Source of the DNA: a bacterium
GTDB lineage: Bacteria > Krumholzibacteriota > Krumholzibacteriia > Krumholzibacteriales > Krumholzibacteriaceae
DNA length: 9,479 nt
Reading direction: 5' to 3'
Assembly: GCA_017885175.1 (NCBI GenBank)
Contig: JAFNGP010000145.1
Span: 1 to 9,479, forward strand
This document shows positions 6,977 through 9,479 of this stretch, piece by piece. Each line of letters opens with the position of its first letter. The first letter of the stretch is position 1. The notes under the pieces were generated by a model, which saw only the letters and a program-made list of their open reading frames with translations, did not search any database and was not told the origin of the DNA. Position numbers and translations under genes: made by a program.

Positions 6977-7005
6977 TTGACCGGGGACGCCTCCTCCGAT
7001 ACAGT
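6977..7005 (+). promoter_or_regulatory. Promoter for the tRNA nucleotidyltransferase gene
   Basis: TTGACC (6977-6982, 5 of 6 to consensus) and TACAGT (7000-7005, 4 of 6) are exactly 17 bases apart. The expected start of transcription is 7012-7013, only 1-2 bases before the ATG at 7014. It begins four bases after the stop of the FrhB-type gene. Confidence 0.65.
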
Positions 7006-7013
7006 TTTAACCT

Positions 7014-8384
7014 ATGAATCGCCAATCTACGTTCGATCCAGGCCGCGAGCTGTATGCGTGGGAGAGGCATCTTCTCGAGATCTGCGATCTCTACCTCGTC
7101 GGGGGAACGGTGCGGGAGATGCTCCGCGGCGCCGGCGCGGGATCGGTCGACGAGGACTACCTCGCGTCGGGGATCGAGTATGACGATCTCGTATCGCGTC
7201 TCGAACGGTTCGGGAGCGTGAACCTCGTCGGAAAATCGTTCGGCGTGATCAAATTCACTCCGCCGTCGGGGCGCACGGTTGACATCTCGCTCCCGCGCAC
7301 GGAGTTCTCCACGGGAATCGCCCATCGGGACTTCAGCGTCAGGTTCGATCCCCGTCTCCCGGTGGAGAGGGATCTCGAGCGGCGCGACTTCACGGTCAAT
7401 TCGATGGCTCTGCATCTCGGGACGCGGATCGTCGTCGATCCGCTCGGGGGAAGGGCCGATCTCGAGAAACGGCTTCTCAGGGTCAACCGCAGAGACTCGT
7501 TTCTGGAGGATCCGCTGAGGATTCTGCGCGGCGTTCAGCTCATGGCGCGGCTCGACTTCGCGGTCGAGGAAGAGACGCGCGCGGATATGCGGAGGAACGG
7601 CGCGCTGCTCGAGAGCGTATCGGCGGAGCGCGTGCGCGACGAGCTGAACAAGCTGCTCGGGCTTGCGGATAAGCCTTCGCGCGGATTCCTGTTCATGCAC
7701 GAGGAGGGAATTCTTCCGTTCGTCCTTCCCGAGCTCGACGCGACATTCGGCGTGGAGCAAAACGAGTTTCATCCGGACGACGTCTTCATGCACGGCCTCA
7801 AGAGCTGCGACCGGGCGGGGCCGGAGCTTCCCCTTCGATGGAGCGCCCTGCTGCACGATATCGGCAAGAAGGAGATGAAGCAGGTTGTGGACGGAAGGAC
7901 CGTGTTCTACCGCCACGAGGAGGCGAGCGCGCGCGACGCCGACGCGATTCTCGAAAGGCTGCGCTTCCCCCGCGATCTTCGGAGAAAGGTCGTCTCGCTC
8001 ATCGTGCACCATATGTTCAACATCACGGATGATTGGTCCGACGCAGCCGTGAGACGCTTCATCGTGCGCGCTGGCCGCGAGAATCTCGGCGATCTTCTCG
8101 CGCTTCGGGAAGCGGACGGATTGTCCCGCGGCGACGACGCGGTCGTCGCCCAGAATGCCTCGATACGCAAGCGATTCGAACGCGTGCTCGCGTCCGAGGC
8201 GGCTTTCAAGATCGGGGACCTCGCGATCGGCGGGGCCGATATCATAGAGACGCTCGGCATCCCGGAGGGCCCCGAAGTGGGGAAGATTCTGAGGAGGCTT
8301 TTCGAGGCCGTTATCGAGAATCCGGAGGAAAATACCCGCGAGAGACTTATCGCGCTTCTTTTGAGATTGAGAGAAAAAGAATGA
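7014..8384 (+). CDS. cca: Class II tRNA nucleotidyltransferase (CCA-adding) / poly(A) polymerase family, with HD domain
   Basis: Adds or repairs the 3' CCA of tRNAs from CTP and ATP. The 456-residue protein has the class II head and neck followed by an HD phosphohydrolase domain. Motifs: LVGGTVRE (28-35), DED (46-48) as the metal-binding DxD, ERRDFTVNSMAL (122-133) for sugar/NTP selection, DPLGGRADL (142-150), and FLEDPLRIL (163-171), the EDxxR base-templating motif. The HD domain has H260, HD at 281-282, RHE (300-302) and HH (332-333). Oddities: E replaces D in the usual VRD, and about two extra residues separate GG from DxD. An in-frame TAA at 7008-7010 excludes any earlier start, and there is no Shine-Dalgarno. 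Poly(A) polymerases share these motifs. I favour CCA addition because the tRNA gene in this window encodes no CCA and HD domains are common in bacterial Cca. Confidence 0.88.
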   Translation: MNRQSTFDPGRELYAWERHLLEICDLYLVGGTVREMLRGAGAGSVDEDYLASGIEYDDLVSRLERFGSVNLVGKSFGVIKFTPPSGRTVDISLPRTEFSTGIAHRDFSVRFDPRLPVERDLERRDFTVNSMALHLGTRIVVDPLGGRADLEKRLLRVNRRDSFLEDPLRILRGVQLMARLDFAVEEETRADMRRNGALLESVSAERVRDELNKLLGLADKPSRGFLFMHEEGILPFVLPELDATFGVEQNEFHPDDVFMHGLKSCDRAGPELPLRWSALLHDIGKKEMKQVVDGRTVFYRHEEASARDADAILERLRFPRDLRRKVVSLIVHHMFNITDDWSDAAVRRFIVRAGRENLGDLLALREADGLSRGDDAVVAQNASIRKRFERVLASEAAFKIGDLAIGGADIIETLGIPEGPEVGKILRRLFEAVIENPEENTRERLIALLLRLREKE

Positions 8385-8422
8385 GAGCCTCTGCAATCGG
8401 TGTCAGGGGTGCATCCGGGAGT

Positions 8423-8450
8423 GGGTTCGAGGGTTGTGCGCCTCGAGTTC
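8423..8450 (+). other. RNA stem-loop just after the nucleotidyltransferase gene
   Basis: TCGAGG (8427-8432) and CCTCGA (8441-8446) pair perfectly around an 8-base loop. Four further pairs, three of them G-U, extend the stem to 8423/8450. No T-tract follows, so it is not a standard intrinsic terminator. It might stabilise the 3' end of the upstream mRNA or be chance. Confidence 0.3.
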
Positions 8451-8538
8451 CAGGATGTCGAATAACCGTCTAATGGACAAAGAGTTAATTGCAAAGACTC
8501 TCTTCGTGAGTTTAGGTACTATACCCCAGCATGTCAAT

Positions 8539-8568
8539 GGAATATTTCATCGCGAGGAAAATATTTCC
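8539..8568. repeat. AT-rich inverted repeat with one bulge
   Basis: GGAATATTT (8539-8547) pairs with AAATATTTCC (8559-8568), leaving T8564 bulged and an 11-base loop. It lies about 75-100 bases ahead of the start of the small cysteine-rich gene, inside the LuxR-like fragment. It may be an operator, an RNA hairpin, or chance in AT-rich DNA. Confidence 0.3.
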
Positions 8569-8583
8569 AGGGGGTTCGAAGTG

Positions 8584-8612
8584 TTGAGTTTGCACACGGA
8601 ATTGCGTATCGT
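8584..8612 (+). promoter_or_regulatory. Candidate promoter for the small cysteine-rich gene
   Basis: TTGAGT (8584-8589, 4 of 6) and TATCGT (8607-8612, 4 of 6) are 17 bases apart. Initiation near 8619 would leave a short leader carrying the AAAGGAG at 8625-8631. A second reading, TTGCAC (8590) with TAAGAT (8613), also has a 17-base gap but a poorer -35. Confidence 0.35.
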
Positions 8613-8641
8613 TAAGATGAGCGGAAAGGAGCTCCGATCGC

Positions 8642-8947
8642 ATGAATCGACTGGAGAAGCTCATTTTCGATATCAAGAAACAGCTCTTTCCCTATCATCA
8701 TGAGCATGATATCGAGCGTGGTTGCGAGCGGTGGGGAGTGCAGGATGGCGATTGCCTGACCTCATGGGTCGCCGGCCAGTTCGCCATCTGTCGGAAAAAG
8801 AACAAGTGCGCGGAAAAGAGAATGTGTTTCTTCTACAGCTATAGCGACCTCGCGCGCAAGAACTTCGAAATATGCCAGGAGGTCATTCTGATTTTTGAAA
8901 ATGGAGACGCAAGGTGTAATTTTGTCGAAAAAGGCGAAGAAAAGTAG
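8642..8947 (+). CDS. Hypothetical cysteine-rich small protein, 101 aa
   Basis: I do not recognise a family. The start ATG at 8642 has a strong AAAGGAG (8625-8631) 10 bases upstream, the best argument that it is translated. The protein has no signal peptide or membrane segment. It has seven cysteines (28, 38, 50, 56, 62, 78, 92), with C-x5-C-x5-C (50-62) in a lysine-rich stretch (CRKKNKCAEKRMC). Two histidines (19, 20) plus H22 lie near the N-terminus, and an EVILIFENGDARC strand-turn-like segment lies near the end. Such spacing could hold a metal or be redox-active, but no known Fe-S or zinc signature fits. GC is about 48 % by hand count, lower than the neighbouring housekeeping genes, which hints at acquisition. 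It stands alone between a probable regulator remnant and dnaK. Confidence 0.55.
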   Translation: MNRLEKLIFDIKKQLFPYHHEHDIERGCERWGVQDGDCLTSWVAGQFAICRKKNKCAEKRMCFFYSYSDLARKNFEICQEVILIFENGDARCNFVEKGEEK

Positions 8948-8951
8948 TTCT

Positions 8952-8972
8952 GCCATATGATGCCAATATGGC
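8952..8972. repeat. 7-bp inverted repeat after the small gene
   Basis: GCCATAT (8952-8958) and ATATGGC (8966-8972) pair perfectly around a 7-base loop, starting five bases after the stop of the small gene. A third copy of the element, ATGGCA (8977-8982), can pair with TGCCAT (8951-8956) instead, giving two mutually exclusive hairpins. No T-tract follows. Confidence 0.45.
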
Positions 8973-9015
8973 GTTAATGGCATACCGTTATCTGCCTCAT
9001 GCCCTCATCACTGGA

Positions 9016-9032
9016 TGCCCCTTGCCGGGGCA
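9016..9032 (+). terminator. Candidate terminator hairpin between the small gene and dnaK
   Basis: TGCCCC (9016-9021) and GGGGCA (9027-9032) form a perfect 6-bp stem with a 5-base loop. A weakly T-rich stretch (TATTTCATTAT) starts 7 bases later. This is a poorer tail than the terminator at 2436, so function is uncertain. It could separate the small gene's transcription from dnaK. Confidence 0.35.
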
Positions 9033-9069
9033 CAGCCGTATTTCATTATAATACAATATGTTAAAATGA

Positions 9070-9099
9070 TTGACAATGCGATTTAAATGGTACGATACT
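9070..9099 (+). promoter_or_regulatory. dnaK promoter (housekeeping sigma type)
   Basis: A perfect TTGACA (9070-9075) is followed after 18 bases by GATACT (9094-9099, 4 of 6). Surrounding DNA is very AT-rich. Expected initiation is near 9106, giving a leader of about 39 bases. I see neither a CIRCE element (TTAGCACTC-N9-GAGTGCTAA) nor a sigma-32 promoter (CTTGAA...CCCCAT) in the 200 bases before dnaK. Confidence 0.7.
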
Positions 9100-9109
9100 T
9101 GTAATAGAC

Positions 9110-9479
<370 letters not shown>

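Larger units (their letters stand above)
8455..8703 (+). pseudogene. Probable remnant of a LuxR/NarL-type helix-turn-helix regulator
   Basis: The open frame from the ATG at 8455 encodes 82 residues. Residues 10-30 (around ELIAKTLFVSLGTIPQHVNG) line up with the second half of the LuxR/GerE DNA-binding domain, for which a typical sequence is KEIAKRLFVSLGTVKNHVNN. The following ISRGFEVLSLHTELRI (about 38-53) fits the last helix (SRxEAxxxAxELxI). The first helix (LTxREx-EVLxL) is missing in all three forward frames upstream, and there is no receiver or sensor domain. A proline sits at the start of the recognition helix and one residue is inserted after KE. The last 28 residues look non-coding and overlap the next gene by 62 bases. 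Ribosome binding is weak (CCAGG, touching the ATG). I read it as a decayed regulator in an AT-richer stretch (about 43 % GC). A short functional HTH protein is the alternative. The alignment is from memory. Confidence 0.45.

Noticed and set aside
6969..8396. Long minus-strand open frame (475 codons) opposite the nucleotidyltransferase gene
   Set aside because: It is the antisense shadow of cca; no domain pattern and composition typical of reverse-complemented coding DNA.
8420..8450. tRNA T-arm-like sequence (GGGTTCGAG) suggesting a tRNA remnant or integration site
   Set aside because: No acceptor or anticodon arm can be folded around it and no matching copy is seen at the other side of the island.
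8381..8473. 30-codon frame starting with an ATGA overlap at the cca stop
   Set aside because: Gly/Arg-rich, no recognisable features, only a weak purine run upstream; it cannot be told from chance.
8762..8983. Minus-strand frame of 73 codons opposite the small cysteine-rich gene
   Set aside because: No convincing ribosome binding site noticed; the plus-strand frame with AAAGGAG is better supported.
9022..9052. Second dnaK promoter with a perfect TATAAT at 9047-9052
   Set aside because: The best -35 (TTGCCG at 9022) is weak, 19 bases away and inside a hairpin; the TTGACA promoter at 9070 is better.

Overview
The window is chromosomal bacterial DNA. It is GC-rich (roughly 60-65 % in the coding parts) and every gene I can support reads on the + strand. 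It suggests a free-living, probably Gram-negative-type bacterium with a large glycan-biosynthesis repertoire. The gene set (DnaK, tRNA-Leu without an encoded CCA, class II tRNA nucleotidyltransferase, lipid-linked-sugar type genes) does not fix the phylum. A deltaproteobacterial or FCB-type candidate-phylum lineage is only a guess.

Region 1 (1-2458) is the end of an operon. It holds a nearly complete O-carbamoyltransferase, an SxtJ-type membrane protein and a 52-residue DUF5989 membrane peptide, closed by a compact intrinsic terminator. The order matches the sxtI-sxtJ-sxtK neighbourhood known from saxitoxin clusters and from many unrelated glycan clusters. The two small membrane proteins have no established function.

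Region 2 (2457-6972) starts with a promoter-like pair and a tRNA-Leu(UAA) gene. Twenty-six bases later comes a tightly packed five-gene operon: a GT2 glycosyltransferase with C-terminal membrane helices, an LPG-synthase/flippase-type membrane protein, a left-handed beta-helix acyltransferase, a SAM methyltransferase with an abnormal motif I, and an FrhB-type iron-sulfur flavoprotein. Together they look like a route that makes, moves and decorates a polyprenyl-linked or surface sugar. There is little room for a promoter between the tRNA and the glycosyltransferase, so the tRNA promoter may drive the operon.

Region 3 (6977-8384) is a tRNA nucleotidyltransferase with an HD domain. It has a well-spaced promoter whose predicted start point is only 1-2 bases from the ATG, so its mRNA is probably leaderless. 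The tRNA gene in this window lacks CCA, so this enzyme would be needed to complete it.

Region 4 (8385-9144) is a 760-base AT-richer island (about 43-48 % GC by hand count where counted, falling to about 27 % just before dnaK). It contains a fragment that reads like the second half of a LuxR-type helix-turn-helix, a 101-codon cysteine-rich ORF of unknown family with a strong ribosome binding site, and several inverted repeats.

Region 5 (9070-9479) is a strong housekeeping promoter followed by the start of dnaK, which runs off the window.
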